From: Stutzerimonas nosocomialis
GTDB lineage: Bacteria; Pseudomonadota; Gammaproteobacteria; Pseudomonadales; Pseudomonadaceae
Direction of reading: 5' to 3'
DNA: 64,000 nucleotides
NCBI RefSeq assembly: GCF_005876855.1
Contig: NZ_QLAE01000004.1
Coordinates: forward strand, 1-64,000
Shown: positions 52,920 to 62,060 of the stretch, piece by piece
Position numbering within the stretch: the stretch's first letter is position 1
How the letters are laid out: each line of letters starts with the position of its first letter
Notes under the pieces: generated by a model
Databases searched by the model: none
What the model was told of the DNA's origin: nothing
Seen by the model: only the letters and a program-made list of their open reading frames with translations
Made by a program: the position numbers and the translations under genes

Positions 52920-53669
52920 ATGCCCCAGCATTGCCGCGATCTCCCCGAGTTGCTGCGTATTGCGGCCCAGGCATTGCCTGGGCTGAACGGTGAAGTCGGT
53001 CCGGCCGAAAGGCACCAGCTCACGTGTGGCCGGCCGGGCAACATTGCGCAGGTCGCCGCGCTGCATGCGCATTGGCAGCGGGCCCATCCCGAGGCAGGAC
53101 CGCATTACTGGTCGGCGCGCAGCTGGTCATTGCTGATCTGGCAGCCGATATACCTCAGCGTGCTCGCTGTCTATCTATGCCGCAACGCGCCCTGCCTGGC
53201 AGAGATGGGCCAGTCGATGAACGAAGGCTCAGTGCACGGCTTTCGCCTGCCCGCCCACTGCCCTTATCGGGGTGACCGCACGGCCCTGATAGGTTGTGCC
53301 AGCGAGCAGTTGACGGCCTTCGTCGAGGGCCAACTCGCGGAATTCCACGCGGTCGCCTCGATCTACCCAAAGATGGCGCGCCTGCTGGTCGCCGACTGCG
53401 TGCGGGCAGCCCTGCTCCTCGCGCAACGCAACGAACCGATCGCCGATGAAGTCCTGCTCGAAGCCGAGCGCGACTGGCTCGCGGCATTGGCCCTGCCCGG
53501 TGGCGGCGCGCTGACCGTGGTGGATCTGGACGACGGTCGCACCTGCCTCGGCATGGGGCGCAAGGCGTGCTGCCAGCACTTTCGACGCGCCGATGGGGAG
53601 CTCTGCGACAGCTGCCCGAAACTCGACCGAGACGCGCGGCTGCAACGCTTGCGGGCCCTGGCATGCTGA
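52920..53669 (+). CDS. Siderophore ferric-iron reductase (FhuF-like)
   Basis: Cytoplasmic [2Fe-2S] protein of 249 residues that reduces ferric hydroxamate siderophores to free iron. The C-terminal cluster motif is Cys217-Cys218-x10-Cys229-x2-Cys232, the FhuF signature, and the SARSWSLLIWQPIYLSVLAVYL segment is typical of the family. ATG 52920 is used; TTG 52914 is also in frame. A Fur box precedes it and the FhuB-like permease gene follows after 37 bp. Confidence 0.88.
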   Translation: MPQHCRDLPELLRIAAQALPGLNGEVGPAERHQLTCGRPGNIAQVAALHAHWQRAHPEAGPHYWSARSWSLLIWQPIYLSVLAVYLCRNAPCLAEMGQSMNEGSVHGFRLPAHCPYRGDRTALIGCASEQLTAFVEGQLAEFHAVASIYPKMARLLVADCVRAALLLAQRNEPIADEVLLEAERDWLAALALPGGGALTVVDLDDGRTCLGMGRKACCQHFRRADGELCDSCPKLDRDARLQRLRALAC

Positions 53670-53706
53670 GCCTGCACGGCATCGCCGTGGTGAACTAGTG
53701 CAGGCG

Positions 53707-55704
53707 ATGCCCCTGTCCACCCGGCTTTCGCGGCCCGCGCCCGTGCCGCTGCGCTACCTGCTCGCCCTCGCGGCCATCGCTCTGCTCACACCGCTGCACC
53801 TGAACCTGGGCATGACGCACTGGACGCCCGCGCAATGGTCGCTGAGCCCGCCGGCGGACGGCAGTTTCGATGCCCTGGAGTTCGGCCTGTCGGCGTTGCC
53901 CCGGCTGGTCATGGCGCTGCTCGTCGGCGCCGCGCTGGGGCTGTCCGGCAGCGTGCTGCAACAGCTGACGCAGAACCGCCTGGCTTCGCCGATGACGCTG
54001 GGGGCCGCCGCCGGCGCCTGGCTCGGGCTGACGGCTACCGCCCTGTTCGCCCCGTCCCTGGCAGCCACGCAGGGTCACTGGGCGGCGCTTGGCGGTGCTC
54101 TGGGCGCGGTCGGCCTGGCCTTGCTGATCGCCGGTCGCAACGGCGCTTCGGGGTTGCCGGTGATCCTTGCCGGCATGGCGCTGAACCTGCTGCTCGGCGC
54201 CATCGCCACCGCCATCCTGTTGGTTCATACCAAGCAGAATCGCGGCCTGTTCCTCTGGGGCGCGGGCGACCTGGCGCAGATCGACTGGCACTGGGTGCAA
54301 TGGCTGGGGCCGAAGCTGCTGGTCGGCCTGGCACTGATCGTCCTGGCGCCGCGCCCACTGACGTTGCTGCAGCTCGGCACTGCCGGTGCGCGGGCACGGG
54401 GGCTGTCGCTGTTGCCGGTGATGCTGGCGTTGTTCCTGGCTTGCCTGTGGCTGACTTCGGTGGCGATTACCGCGGTCGGGCTGATCGGCTTCATCGGCCT
54501 GATCACGCCGAACCTGGCACGGCTCGGCGGCGCCCGTACCGCGCGGGACGAACTGCTGTTCAGCGCCCTGCTCGGCGCGCTGCTGCTGCTCGGCGCCGAT
54601 GCCATCACCCTGGCGCTGAACCGCTGGTTTTCCGAGCTGATCCCGAGCGGCGCGGCGGCCGCCTTGATCGGCGCACCGGCACTGCTTTGGCTTTTACACC
54701 GCCAGCTTGGTGCGCAGGATCGCCAGGGCCTGACGCTGCCGCCGGGCGCGCCATCGCTGAACGTCCGGCGCCTGGCATGGCTGCTCCTCGCCGGTGGCGC
54801 GGTGGTGGCGCTCACCCTGTTACTGCAGCGCGGCCCGGGCGGCTGGCAGCTGGGCTGGCCCTCGGCGGTGCTCTGGTCGCTGCGCTGGCCACGCCTGCTG
54901 GCGGCCGTTGCGGCGGGCTGCGGATTGGGGGTCGCCGGCATGATGCTGCAGCGTCTGCTGCGCAACCCGCTGGCGAGCCCGGACATCCTTGGCCTGACGG
55001 CCGGCGCGACCCTGGCCGTGGTCGCCGCGGTGACGCTGTTCGGTGCCGGCATGATGCAGCTGGTCGCGCCCATCGCCGCCTTCGGCGGCAGCCTGCTGGT
55101 GCTCGGCCTGCTTTTGCTGTTCGGCCGCCGCCACCACTATTCGCCGGGGATCATGGTGCTGGTTGGCGTGTCGCTGGCGGCCCTGCTGAACACTGCGCTG
55201 CAAATCGGCCTGACGCGAGGCGAAGCGGACGCCCTGGCACTGCTCGGCTGGCTGGCCGGCTCGACCTACCGGATCGAAGCGGGCGAGGCGGTGATGCTGA
55301 GTCTGGCGGTCACCGCCCTGGTAGCGCTCAGCCTGATCTTCCATCGCGCGCTGACCCTGGTCTCAATCAGTGACGGCGTGGCACTGAGCCGCGGGCTGCA
55401 CGTAGCCCGCGCGCGGCTGGCGTTGCTGCTCCTGGTGTCGCTGCTCTGCGCCGTGGTCACCAGCATGCTCGGGCCGGTGGCCTTTCTCGGCCTGCTGGCG
55501 CCGCACATGGCGGCGCTGCTCGGCGCCCGGCGGGTGCTGCCGCAACTCTGGCTCGCCGCCCTGCTCGGCGGCTGGCTGATGCTGGTCTCCGACTGGCTCG
55601 GCCGCTCGGCGCTCTACCCGCTGGAGGTGCCGGTCGGGCTGGTCGCCTCGATCCTCTGCGGGCTTTACTTCCTCTATCTGCTCATCCGGCAGCGCATCGC
55701 ATGA
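53707..55704 (+). CDS. Fused iron-siderophore ABC transporter permease (FhuB-like)
   Basis: Inner-membrane permease of 665 residues formed by two FecCD-type halves in tandem (about 20-330 and 345-665), each with about ten helices, as in FhuB. Both halves carry the cytoplasmic-loop glycine motif for ATPase contact (SPMTLGAAAGAWLGL; ASPDILGLTAGATLAV). It is coupled by ATGA to the binding-protein gene. No FhuC-type ATPase gene is in the window, so the ATPase must be encoded elsewhere. Confidence 0.9.
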   Translation: MPLSTRLSRPAPVPLRYLLALAAIALLTPLHLNLGMTHWTPAQWSLSPPADGSFDALEFGLSALPRLVMALLVGAALGLSGSVLQQLTQNRLASPMTLGAAAGAWLGLTATALFAPSLAATQGHWAALGGALGAVGLALLIAGRNGASGLPVILAGMALNLLLGAIATAILLVHTKQNRGLFLWGAGDLAQIDWHWVQWLGPKLLVGLALIVLAPRPLTLLQLGTAGARARGLSLLPVMLALFLACLWLTSVAITAVGLIGFIGLITPNLARLGGARTARDELLFSALLGALLLLGADAITLALNRWFSELIPSGAAAALIGAPALLWLLHRQLGAQDRQGLTLPPGAPSLNVRRLAWLLLAGGAVVALTLLLQRGPGGWQLGWPSAVLWSLRWPRLLAAVAAGCGLGVAGMMLQRLLRNPLASPDILGLTAGATLAVVAAVTLFGAGMMQLVAPIAAFGGSLLVLGLLLLFGRRHHYSPGIMVLVGVSLAALLNTALQIGLTRGEADALALLGWLAGSTYRIEAGEAVMLSLAVTALVALSLIFHRALTLVSISDGVALSRGLHVARARLALLLLVSLLCAVVTSMLGPVAFLGLLAPHMAALLGARRVLPQLWLAALLGGWLMLVSDWLGRSALYPLEVPVGLVASILCGLYFLYLLIRQRIA

Positions 55705-56582
55705 AGGCTTGGCTCACCCTCTCCTTCCTTTTGCTGATCCTTATCGGCGCACCGGTGCGTGCTGACGATCCGCCGCGCATCGCCGCACTGAGCTGGGAAC
55801 CGATCGAGCATCTGTTGATGCTTGGCGTCACGCCCGTGGCGGTCGCCGACAGCGCCGACTACCGCGCCTGGGTGGTGCGCCCGACACTTCCCGACTCGGT
55901 AATCGATGTCAGCACCCGTACCGAGCCGAACCTGGAGCTGCTCGCCCAACTCGACCTCGACCTGATCGTCATCACCCCGCTGCTGGAAGACCTGCGTCAC
56001 AAGCTCGAACGCATCGCACCGGTGGTCGCTTACGGTGACTTCACCCAGGCACGCGACAACCATCAGATGCAACGGGAGAACTACCTTGCGCTCGCCGCAC
56101 GCATCGGCCGGCTCGACCGGGCTCGTGAGACGCTGGAGGCGATGGACGCCCGCCTGGACGACCTGCGCGCCCAGCTGCACGCACACTTCGGCGAACGCCT
56201 GCCGAACGTGACGGTGGTGCGCTTCTCGACGCCGACTGCGGTGCTGGTCTACGGGCCGAACTCCATGCCCTGGCATGCGCTGGACCTGCTGGGACTGGGC
56301 AGCGCCTACGACACGCCGGCCAGCCGCTGGGGCAATTTGCAGTTGCCGGTGACGGTGCTCAGCGGGATCGACGAAGGCGTGGTGCTGCACATCGAACCCT
56401 TCCCCGCTGGCGAGCGATTGTTCAACAGCCAGCTGTGGAAGGGTATGCCGGTGGTGCGCGGCGGGCGCTTTGCCGGCATGCGCCCGGCCTGGACCCACGG
56501 CGGCGTGTTCTGCGTGCAGTTCCTCGCTGAAGCGATCACCGAGGCGCTGCAAAAGATTCCGACTACGGCTGTAGAGCCATAA
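55701..56582 (+). CDS. Periplasmic iron-siderophore-binding protein (FhuD-like)
   Basis: A 293-residue substrate-binding protein. A signal peptide covers about 1-21 (VRADDP), then a class III binding-protein fold: RIAALSWEPIEHLLMLGVTPVAVADSADYRAWV, LDLDLIVITPLLEDLRHKLERIAPVV and a long backbone helix near 150. It delivers hydroxamate-iron complexes to the adjacent FhuB-like permease. Its stop codon falls inside the first GCCATAA heptamer. Confidence 0.88.
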   Translation: MKAWLTLSFLLLILIGAPVRADDPPRIAALSWEPIEHLLMLGVTPVAVADSADYRAWVVRPTLPDSVIDVSTRTEPNLELLAQLDLDLIVITPLLEDLRHKLERIAPVVAYGDFTQARDNHQMQRENYLALAARIGRLDRARETLEAMDARLDDLRAQLHAHFGERLPNVTVVRFSTPTAVLVYGPNSMPWHALDLLGLGSAYDTPASRWGNLQLPVTVLSGIDEGVVLHIEPFPAGERLFNSQLWKGMPVVRGGRFAGMRPAWTHGGVFCVQFLAEAITEALQKIPTTAVEP

Positions 56583-56634
56583 GCCATAAGCCATAAGCCA
56601 TAAGCCATAAGCTTCCAGCTTCCAGCTTCAAGCT
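56574..56634. repeat. Heptanucleotide tandem repeats between convergent genes
   Basis: Five perfect GCCATAA units (56576-56610) run straight into GCTTCCA, GCTTCCA and GCTTCAA (56611-56631). They fill the 56-bp gap between the binding-protein stop and the receptor stop. The array is prone to slippage but lies at gene ends. Confidence 0.9.
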
Positions 56635-56638
56635 GCTC

Positions 56639-58828
56639 TTAGTACTCCCACGTCAGCGTCACCATCGCGTTGCGCGGCGCCGCGTAGTAGGTCTGCTCCC
56701 AGTACAGGCTGGTGTAGTACTTCTCGTCGAACAGGTTGTTGACGTTCAGCGCCACCTTGAAGTGCTCGTCGATGTCGTAGCTGGCCATGGCATTGACCAC
56801 CGCATAGTCGTCCTGGCGGGTGACGATAGTGTCGCCGGCGGCCGTGGTGCCCTGCTCGCGGGAAATGTCGTCCTGCCAGGTGACGCTGCCGCCGACCTTC
56901 AGCCCCTGCACCACCGGGACCTTATAGGTGGTCGCCAGGTACAGGTAGTTGCGCGGCACGTAGGTGCGCACCGTGCGACCCTCCTCGTCCTCAAGCGAGA
57001 ACAGATGGGTGAAGCCTGCGCTGGCTTCCCAGTTGTCGGTCAGTTGTCCGGCCAGGGCCAGCTCGTAACCCTTCGAGAGGGCATCGACGGTGTTGTAGTA
57101 GGACACCCCGGCATCGGCGTCGAAGCCGCCGTATTCGGGCGTGTTCTGCTGCTTGGTGCGGAAGACTCCGGCGCTGGCGTTCAGCCGGCCACCGAGCCAC
57201 TCGCCCTTGACCCCGCCCTCGGCGCTGTGACCCTCGATCGGGTCGAGCCGCGTCAGGTTCGCGCCCAGCAAGTGCTGCGGGCTGAAGATCTTGGTGTAGC
57301 TGGCGTAGGCCGAATAGTGCTCGCCGAAGTCGTAGGTGGCGCCAGCGTAGGGCGTCGTTTTCGACTCGGCATACTCGTGCGTGTCGCCGACCTGGTAACC
57401 GTTGCTGGCGAGCCGGGTGTGGTTGGCGCCGAGGATCAGCTTGAGGCGGTCGGTCACGCTGAAGTGCCCGGCGCTATAGACGCTGCGGCGATAGGTGGTG
57501 TAGTCCGCGCCGCTGGTCAGGCCGTTGTCGAAGCCGGGACGCGGGTAGTCGCCGTCGAAACCGGGCGGCAGCGGGATGCTGAAGGCGTCGTCATAAGAGG
57601 ACCAGCGTGCAGTCGAGCGCGACCAGTTGGCCCCGATCACCGCCTCGTGCGTGCGGCCGAACAGCGTGAACGGTCCCTTCACATAGGCGTCGCCCAGCAG
57701 TTGCCGCTCGATGCGGTCGTACTTGGAGGCGTAGGTGAACAGGCCCTCCCCGGTATCCGCATCCGGCACGCCGCTGGCGAGGAACTGCTCGGCATCGGCG
57801 CTGATCTCGCGGTAGTTCAGCGAGAGGCGCGAATGCCAGCCGCCGCCCCATTGCGTGGTCAGCTCGGCGAAGGCCTGCTTGTCCTTCGTGTCCCAATAGG
57901 TCCAGTCCGGCGAATAGCTCTTCGAGCGGCTGTAGTCGATCGGATTGCCTTCGCTGTCGTACACCGACAGCGCGCCCCACATGATGCCGTTGGGCCGGTT
58001 GCGCTGTTCCGAATAGCCGAACAGCGCCGTGTTGCGGTCGTTCAGGTCCGCCTCGAGCATGGCGGAGAAGACGGTCTTTTCGAGCGAATAACGGTCCAGG
58101 TAGGAGTTGCCGTCCTGCTGCACGGCGAGCACGCGGCCACGTATCCGGCCGGCCTCGTCCAGCGGGCCGGAGACGTCCAGTTCGCCGCGCGCGGTGTCCC
58201 AGGAGCCATAGCTCAGCGACGCCTCGGCCTGAAAATCGCGTGTCGGGCGCTTGCGTACGAAGTTAACGGTCGCCGCCGGGTTGCCCGGGTTGGCGGTCAG
58301 GCCGTTGGCGCCCTTGAGCACGTCTATGTGGTCATAGAGGAAGGTGTCGATGTCGCCCATCTGCTCTTCGGAGCTGAACGGCAGGCCGAGGCCGTCGACC
58401 TGGAAGTTCGACACGTCGAAACCGCGCACCGAGTAGTAGGTGCGGTCGGTCTCGACCCGCTGCACGTTGACGCCGGCCGCCTGCAGCGCGCCGGTGGCGT
58501 TGGTCAGGTCGAAATCGTCGAGCTGCTCACGGGTCAGGGTGATGGTGGTCTGCGGCGTTTCACGCGGAGCCAGATCCAGGCGCGTCGCGGTGCTGATCGC
58601 GCCGATGGTGTAGGAGTCGCTGCGTTCGGTCACGCTCGGTGCCGGCTCGCGTTCGGCGGTGACGTTCACCGGCTCGAGCTGCAGCGGGTCTTCGGTTTCC
58701 TGGGCGAGCGCCAGCGGCGAGGCGAGCAGGAGCGTGATCGGCGCCAGCCGGCAGGCCAACGTTAGAGCGGACGGACGCGAGACGCGGATGCCGGCACGTG
58801 CCGACAGGTAGGGGATCACTTCGGTCAT
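56639..58828 (-). CDS. TonB-dependent siderophore receptor (FauA-like)
   Basis: Outer-membrane ferric-hydroxamate receptor of 729 residues. It has an extended N-terminal export signal (to about residue 42, SPLALAQE), no STN domain, and a plug with YYSVRGFDVSNFQVDGLGLPF and HIDVLKGANGLTANPGNPAATVNF. The barrel ends NAMVTLTWEY with the terminal aromatic. Its position after the NIS siderophore genes and its size match FauA, the ferric-alcaligin receptor. It is the last gene of the minus-strand biosynthetic arm. Confidence 0.92.
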   Translation of the reverse strand: MTEVIPYLSARAGIRVSRPSALTLACRLAPITLLLASPLALAQETEDPLQLEPVNVTAEREPAPSVTERSDSYTIGAISTATRLDLAPRETPQTTITLTREQLDDFDLTNATGALQAAGVNVQRVETDRTYYSVRGFDVSNFQVDGLGLPFSSEEQMGDIDTFLYDHIDVLKGANGLTANPGNPAATVNFVRKRPTRDFQAEASLSYGSWDTARGELDVSGPLDEAGRIRGRVLAVQQDGNSYLDRYSLEKTVFSAMLEADLNDRNTALFGYSEQRNRPNGIMWGALSVYDSEGNPIDYSRSKSYSPDWTYWDTKDKQAFAELTTQWGGGWHSRLSLNYREISADAEQFLASGVPDADTGEGLFTYASKYDRIERQLLGDAYVKGPFTLFGRTHEAVIGANWSRSTARWSSYDDAFSIPLPPGFDGDYPRPGFDNGLTSGADYTTYRRSVYSAGHFSVTDRLKLILGANHTRLASNGYQVGDTHEYAESKTTPYAGATYDFGEHYSAYASYTKIFSPQHLLGANLTRLDPIEGHSAEGGVKGEWLGGRLNASAGVFRTKQQNTPEYGGFDADAGVSYYNTVDALSKGYELALAGQLTDNWEASAGFTHLFSLEDEEGRTVRTYVPRNYLYLATTYKVPVVQGLKVGGSVTWQDDISREQGTTAAGDTIVTRQDDYAVVNAMASYDIDEHFKVALNVNNLFDEKYYTSLYWEQTYYAAPRNAMVTLTWEY

Positions 58829-58925
58829 GGTGTCTTCGTTTCATGTCGATTGACGTTCGGGTGCTTGCGGGAAAGGCGTCGAGTCAGCTCATGGAATCCG
58901 TTCCTGTATGGGTAAAAGGGTGGCG

Positions 58926-60095
58926 TCATGCCGGGGTCGTCTGGGTCCGCATGACCGCGCGATACCAGCCGTGGAAGTGCTGCATGCCTTCTTCCAGGGG
59001 CACCTGGTAGGGGCCGCGGTCGTCCTCGCCACGGCGGTAGAGCGCTCGGCGGCCGGCATCGGTGCGCTCGGCGATCTCGTCGTCCTCCAGGGCGGTCTCC
59101 AGGTAGGCGGCGCGATGCGCCTCGCACAGCGCGCGGTTGGTCTGGCGCAGTTCGGCGGGGTAGTAGAACTCGATGACGTTGAGCGTCTCGTGCACGCCCT
59201 GCGGGTACAGCGTCGAGAGCACCAGCGCGTGCGGGAACACCTCGATCATGTGGGTCGGGTAGTAGCTGGCCCAGATCGCGCCGAAGTCCGGCGAGCGGCC
59301 ACTGAAATGCGCCATCAGCCCCTCATGCCAGGCGCGGTAGGCCTCGGTGCCGGCGCGCGCGAGGTTGGGCGCCACCGCGATGCGCTGCAGGCTGTACCAG
59401 TCGCCGTACTCCCAGCTCAGCCCGCCGCTGTGCACGTAGCGTCGCAGGCCGGGATGGAAGGAGGCGATGTGGTAGTCGTCGTTGTAGATCTCGATGAACG
59501 TCTTCCAGTTGCACTGGCAGGGATGCGCCTCGACGTGATCGAGCTCGTAGCCGGCGAAGTCCATTTCCGCGCGGTCGAACAGCCGGCCGATGTCGGCGGC
59601 GGGGTCGCGCTCACCCTCGAAGAGAAAGCCGCCGACGTTGAACAGCGGGTAACGCGGCAGGTTGCGGCAGGGCCGCTCGGGGAATTTCGGGGCGCCGACG
59701 ATCAGGCCGTGGCTGTCGTAGGTCCAGGCGTGCAACGGGCAGAGGATGCGCCCGCCGGTGGCGCGCAGGTTGCCGCGGCGGATGGCGCAAGGGTCGCTGT
59801 CGAGGCTGTGGTCGCCGAGCATCAGCGCCTGGCGGTGCCGGCAGACGTTGGAGATCAGCTCCACGCCGTTCTCGTTGCGCACGAGGATGCGACTGTGCGC
59901 GTCCTGCGGCAGCGCGTACCAGTCGCCGGGGCTCGGGACCATCTTTTCGTGCCCGACATAGCGCGCGCTGCGGCGGAAGATCAGCGCCTGCTCGCGCTCG
60001 TAGACGGCCGGGTCGCAATAGTCACGCACGGTCAGTTGCGGCAGGTCGTCGGCCAGGCGCAGCGGGGGTTCGGTCAGTCGGTTCGGGTTGAACAT
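58926..60095 (-). CDS. Rieske-type oxygenase of the siderophore operon (AlcE-like)
   Basis: A 389-residue Rieske non-heme-iron oxygenase alpha-subunit homologue. The [2Fe-2S] ligands are Cys85, His87, Cys119 and His122 (CRH...CPLH) and the mononuclear iron site has His209 and His214 in YNDDYHIASFHPG. In the Bordetella alcaligin operon alcE encodes such a protein, thought to hydroxylate the diamine backbone carbon. Here it lies between the NIS synthetase and the receptor, so the product is probably an alcaligin-like C-hydroxylated dihydroxamate. ATG 60095 is used. Confidence 0.88.
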   Translation of the reverse strand: MFNPNRLTEPPLRLADDLPQLTVRDYCDPAVYEREQALIFRRSARYVGHEKMVPSPGDWYALPQDAHSRILVRNENGVELISNVCRHRQALMLGDHSLDSDPCAIRRGNLRATGGRILCPLHAWTYDSHGLIVGAPKFPERPCRNLPRYPLFNVGGFLFEGERDPAADIGRLFDRAEMDFAGYELDHVEAHPCQCNWKTFIEIYNDDYHIASFHPGLRRYVHSGGLSWEYGDWYSLQRIAVAPNLARAGTEAYRAWHEGLMAHFSGRSPDFGAIWASYYPTHMIEVFPHALVLSTLYPQGVHETLNVIEFYYPAELRQTNRALCEAHRAAYLETALEDDEIAERTDAGRRALYRRGEDDRGPYQVPLEEGMQHFHGWYRAVMRTQTTPA

Positions 60096-60200
60096 GCAAG
60101 GCTCCTTGATACCGACACCCGGCGCACCGCGTTCGGTCGAACACGGGCGGCGAGGCGGCATGGGCTTCTCGAGTTCACCGGCCAGGGGCCGGTCGCGGGA

Positions 60201-62060
60201 CTACACCGTCAGCGCGGATTCACCGCTGGTTTCGCGGCGCTGCCGGGCCGGCCCGTAGGGCGCCACCGGGTTATCCAGCGGATCGGCCATGATCAGGCTG
60301 CCGGCCGGGTTGGCCAGGTCCACCATCTGCAGGTTGTTCTTCAGCTGCAGCCGGTTGAGGCACGAGTGCAGGAAGGTCGGCGCGAAGAAGTCGTAGCGCG
60401 CGAAGCGCTCGGCCAGCTCCGGGTGCGCACGCTGGTAGTCGAGCACCGACTCGGCCACGGTGCGCCAGAACCGCACCTCCTCCAGCGTGCCGCTGTCGTC
60501 CAGCAGCTGGCCCATGTGGCGGAACACGCCGTCAAAGATATCGATGAAGATGCCGAGGATCTTGAAGTCCTCCGGCACGTCGACCGCCAGGCGCTCGAGT
60601 CCTTCGGGCATCGGCGCGTCCTTGTCGAGGATGGCCGACTCCTCGGCGATGTCTTTCATGAACACCCGGGTCGGCACATGGCCTTCGAGGACCAGGATGA
60701 GGTTTTCGCCGTGCGGCATGAAGACCAGGTGATGGGCATAGAAACAGTGCACCACCGGAATCAGGAAGGCCTCCAGGTAGCGCCGCAACCAGGCCGTCGC
60801 GGTGAGCCCGGAGCGGCGGATCAGTTCCGGCAGCAAGGGCGCGCCCTGCGGATCGACGTGCAGCAGCGCGGCCATGGTCATCAGCCGCTCGCCCGGTTGC
60901 AGCCGCGGGATGGGGCTTTCCCGCCAGAGCGCCGAGAGCATCTTCTTGTAGGGGCTGTCGGTCTGTAACGCCGCCTCGTAATAGCGGTTGCGATAGCCGA
61001 CCGAGGCCACCTCGCGCAGGATGCCGAAGCCGTACGCCTGCAGCACCGGGTCGGCGCTGATCAGCCCGTCGAGGTAGGCATTGATCGCCGGCGTGCCGGC
61101 CATGTAGTACGGCGACAGCCCGCGCATGAAGCCCATGTTGAGCACCGACAGCGAGGTCTTCACGTAGCAGCGTTCGGGCACGGAGACGTTGAAGTAGGTA
61201 CGCACCGACTGCTGCGCGCAGTAGCGATCCTCGCCGAGCCCGAGCGGCACGATGCGGCGCTCGGCGATATCGGCGGCGAACATGATCGACAGCTTGTTGA
61301 ACCACTGCCAGGGATGAGCCGGCATGAACAGGTAGTCGGCCGGGTCCAGGCCCTCGCCGGCCAGCTGCTGGCGGAACGCGATGGGCTGCCGCTCGCCCAG
61401 CTCCTGGCGCAGCAGCGTCTCGTGGTCGAGCCCGGGCACGGCGGCGAAATGTGCGTTGTCCCGATGCACCGCCAGCCAGACGATGGCGAAACGGCCGCCG
61501 GTCTCAGGCGCGTAGGCGTGGTAGTCGAGCGCATCGAAGCCCAGCCGCCCGTTGTTGGCGACGAACCCCGGGTGGCCTTCGATCATCGCCGCCTCGAGCG
61601 TCTGGTAGTCGGCATCGGCCAGCTCGGCGCTGCTCAAGGCGGGGCGCGAATGCTTGTAGGCGGCGCCGAACAGCGTGCTGCTGATCTCGTCGAGGTACAC
61701 CGGCAGCTTGTCAGCAGGGATACCCAGGGTGCGCTTGAAGTCGATGACGAAGGTCAGCGCATCGAGCGGCTGCAGCTGGCCGTCCAGTTCCCGTTCGATG
61801 CTGGCGGCATCCACATGCCAGTGACGCAACGCCATGCGCCGGGCCTTGAAGCGGTAGCGGCAACCGGGCGTGTCACCGACCAGCTCGTACCGGCTCCAGG
61901 CCCCGGCCGCCTCGTCCAGGCACGCCGGCGTGAAGACCTGCTCGTGGGCGAACTCGGCGATGGCCTTGCGCACCAGCAGCCGGTTGACCTTGCGCCAGAC
62001 GTCGGGGTGCAGATGCGTGACCGCTGAAGCGGGGCGATCGAGGCTCGGGGACATCGTCAT
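60201..62060 (-). CDS. NRPS-independent siderophore synthetase (IucA/IucC family, AlcC/DesD-like)
   Basis: A 619-residue ATP-dependent synthetase that joins N-hydroxy-N-succinyl-diamine units by amide bonds to form a macrocyclic hydroxamate. Family hallmarks include the nucleotide-site KHSRP (HSRPAL) motif, MPAHPWQWFNK near residue 250, and the C-terminal domain (HHLVFMPHGENLILVLEG, PTRVFMKDIAEESAILDKD). Sequence type resembles AlcC/DesD, which use succinyl-hydroxamate monomers. The start overlaps the acyltransferase stop (ATGA at 62057). Confidence 0.94.
   Translation of the reverse strand: MTMSPSLDRPASAVTHLHPDVWRKVNRLLVRKAIAEFAHEQVFTPACLDEAAGAWSRYELVGDTPGCRYRFKARRMALRHWHVDAASIERELDGQLQPLDALTFVIDFKRTLGIPADKLPVYLDEISSTLFGAAYKHSRPALSSAELADADYQTLEAAMIEGHPGFVANNGRLGFDALDYHAYAPETGGRFAIVWLAVHRDNAHFAAVPGLDHETLLRQELGERQPIAFRQQLAGEGLDPADYLFMPAHPWQWFNKLSIMFAADIAERRIVPLGLGEDRYCAQQSVRTYFNVSVPERCYVKTSLSVLNMGFMRGLSPYYMAGTPAINAYLDGLISADPVLQAYGFGILREVASVGYRNRYYEAALQTDSPYKKMLSALWRESPIPRLQPGERLMTMAALLHVDPQGAPLLPELIRRSGLTATAWLRRYLEAFLIPVVHCFYAHHLVFMPHGENLILVLEGHVPTRVFMKDIAEESAILDKDAPMPEGLERLAVDVPEDFKILGIFIDIFDGVFRHMGQLLDDSGTLEEVRFWRTVAESVLDYQRAHPELAERFARYDFFAPTFLHSCLNRLQLKNNLQMVDLANPAGSLIMADPLDNPVAPYGPARQRRETSGESALTV

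Noticed and set aside
56576-56631. CRISPR-like array
   Set aside because: Units are 7 bp and contiguous without spacers; this is a simple tandem repeat.
56762-58765. Long plus-strand open frame across the FauA-like receptor
   Set aside because: Antisense to a clear TonB receptor gene; composition (Val/Gly/Arg-rich) is typical of a GC-rich shadow frame.
58908-60968. Plus-strand open frame covering the Rieske and NIS genes
   Set aside because: It crosses the boundary of two well-supported minus-strand genes and has no recognisable domain.
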